Made by a program: the position numbers and the translations under genes
Notes under the pieces: model-generated
What the model saw: the letters and a program-made list of their open reading frames with translations, nothing else
Told to the model about the DNA's origin: nothing
Databases searched by the model: none
Assembly: GCA_945952245.1 (NCBI GenBank)
Contig: CAMFHT010000003.1
Location: forward strand, 1 to 45,500
Source: an uncultured Rhizobium sp.
GTDB taxonomy: Bacteria > Pseudomonadota > Alphaproteobacteria > Rhizobiales > Rhizobiaceae
Reading direction: 5' to 3'
DNA: 45,500 nucleotides
Shown here: positions 44,306-45,500 of the stretch, in pieces
Layout of the letters: every line of letters begins with the position of its first letter
How positions within the stretch are numbered: the first letter of the stretch is position 1

Positions 44306-45500
44306 TCACGTGCTGAAGATCCAGTTCGGTTTTTGTCGCACGAGACCCGTTGGGTAGGGCTGGTGTTCTGCATCGACGATCTTCAGCGCATATTCGCGGT
44401 CGCGCAAGTCGTAAGCGCCGTCTTCCGGCGATCGGCTGGGGTCGAGGCTCTTGAACAGGGCGGCCGAGACGATGAAGTCTCCTGGACCGATGAGTAGTTC
44501 GTCGAGTGACATCCTGATCGTGAACGTGCCGGTTACAGGACGCGGTTCCGGCGGCTGAGCGGGCGATATCATCTGGCTGATCACGGTTCCGTCCGGGCGA
44601 TAGATCGCGACGACCGCGATGGGCAAGCTCTTCAGATTGCTCGTCTCGATACGGAAATTCGCACTTGCAGGTTCGCCCGAAACAAGCGTGTAACGTTTGG
44701 CACCATTGGCGTCGGCGAAGCTGAAGTCGAGTATCCGCGCCGCGGCGGCTTGCCCCTTTTCTGATTGCAGATCCGGCCGTTCCTCGACCATTGCATCCGG
44801 TGCCACGGAACCCAGGGCCTCTGGGCTGTCTAGGTCCGTCAACGATTCCGCAGGCGTATAGAGTTGCGGCTGACGGGTGGGTGCATTGCCTGCGTTCGAT
44901 GAAGACTCTTGGAGCGGGAAGCGGAGAGTCTGCCACGTCGCATCTGCCTGAGCTGAGATCGACCCGATTGTCTTGTAGCGGTCCAACTTTTGATCGAAGA
45001 TCTGCACCAACACCGTGTCGCTGGCACTTGCGATCACGTCAAACTCGACCCACGTCTGGCTGTCCAGGCCTTCGGCCTGCTGGATCACGATCGGCGCATG
45101 CACATAGCTGCCGCCAAAATTGCCGAAAGGCCTTGCAAGCCGGCCCTGCCGATGCTCCGCCTTTCCCCAGTTGGTCGTTCGGGGATCGATTACGGGACGT
45201 ATATCGCCCTCGAGGTCCTGCTTCCCAAGCTCCGTCTCGGCAAATTGAAGCGTCTCCTGGCCGAATGCGAGACGGGATATGTAAAGAGGCTGTGCGGGCG
45301 CGTTCTCGCTCTGCCCGATAAGACGCAGGAGCAGGGTGTCCTGCTGATTTGCCAAGGCCTTCTTCGATAGTCGCATGCTACGCGCGCGTAAGGAAAGTTC
45401 CTGCTCCTCTCTTATGTGTGCATAATACCGGCCGGCAATCGTCGTCATGTCCGCGTCGTCGCGGAGCTTGCCCTGATGCATCCACAGGCCACGCTCGCAC
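44306..45500 (-). CDS. Wzt-like polysaccharide ABC transporter ATP-binding protein, C-terminal part (5' end beyond the window)
   Basis: Frame stays open to the window edge, reading CERGLWMHQGKLRDDADMTTIAGRYYAH (typical end of a Wzt nucleotide-binding domain); C-terminal Wzt_C-like VAIYRPDGTVISQM...TFTIRMSLDELLIGPGDFIVSAALF...YALKIVD. Confidence 0.75.
   Translation of the reverse strand, partial: CERGLWMHQGKLRDDADMTTIAGRYYAHIREEQELSLRARSMRLSKKALANQQDTLLLRLIGQSENAPAQPLYISRLAFGQETLQFAETELGKQDLEGDIRPVIDPRTTNWGKAEHRQGRLARPFGNFGGSYVHAPIVIQQAEGLDSQTWVEFDVIASASDTVLVQIFDQKLDRYKTIGSISAQADATWQTLRFPLQESSSNAGNAPTRQPQLYTPAESLTDLDSPEALGSVAPDAMVEERPDLQSEKGQAAAARILDFSFADANGAKRYTLVSGEPASANFRIETSNLKSLPIAVVAIYRPDGTVISQMISPAQPPEPRPVTGTFTIRMSLDELLIGPGDFIVSAALFKSLDPSRSPEDGAYDLRDREYALKIVDAEHQPYPTGLVRQKPNWIFST

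Noticed and set aside
1-45500. CRISPR arrays, tRNA/rRNA genes, insertion sequences
   Set aside because: No regularly spaced repeats, no tRNA/rRNA-like sequence and no transposase ORF recognised. The Tn5 end at base 1 is sequencing adapter, not a genomic transposon.

Overview
High-GC proteobacterial window, Rhizobiales-like by gene content (inference). It is dominated by a dense catabolic region from about 0 to 41.4 kb, followed by a truncated MFS gene and the edge of a surface-polysaccharide locus (asparagine synthase and a Wzt-like ABC ATPase running off the right end). Bases 1-20 are an untrimmed Nextera/Tn5 adapter end, not genomic sequence. The catabolic region has: (i) a SorC-type regulator, fused dihydroxyacetone-type kinase and ribose-type ABC transporter; (ii) an SDR plus a hydroxylysine-kinase-like / phospholyase-like gene pair; (iii) a leftward 9-gene operon with a CUT1 ABC transporter, class III aminotransferase, DapA-like lyase, LysA-like decarboxylase and two SDRs, divergent from an aldehyde dehydrogenase; (iv) an opine/hydroxyproline-oxidase-like flavoprotein pair; (v) a polar amino acid ABC transporter, a second DadA-like oxidase, an OYE-like flavin oxidoreductase and an IclR regulator; (vi) a DapA-like gene, SDR, 3-hydroxyacyl-CoA-dehydrogenase-like gene, AcoX/ATP-NAD-kinase-like gene, divergent GcvPA/GcvPB-like pair and PcaI/PcaJ/PcaF. 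The main observations are: a recurring 18-bp near-palindrome (approx. TnCGnACAnnTGTnCGnA) in promoter regions from 19.5 to 35.8 kb that appears to join the separate operons into one regulon; a GcvP-like PLP pair without GcvH/GcvT feeding a 3-oxoadipate module; an in-frame amber codon replacing a usually Gln position in the ATP-NAD-kinase-like gene; and intercistronic stem-loops directly after all three substrate-binding-protein genes. All matches were read by eye; no search was run.
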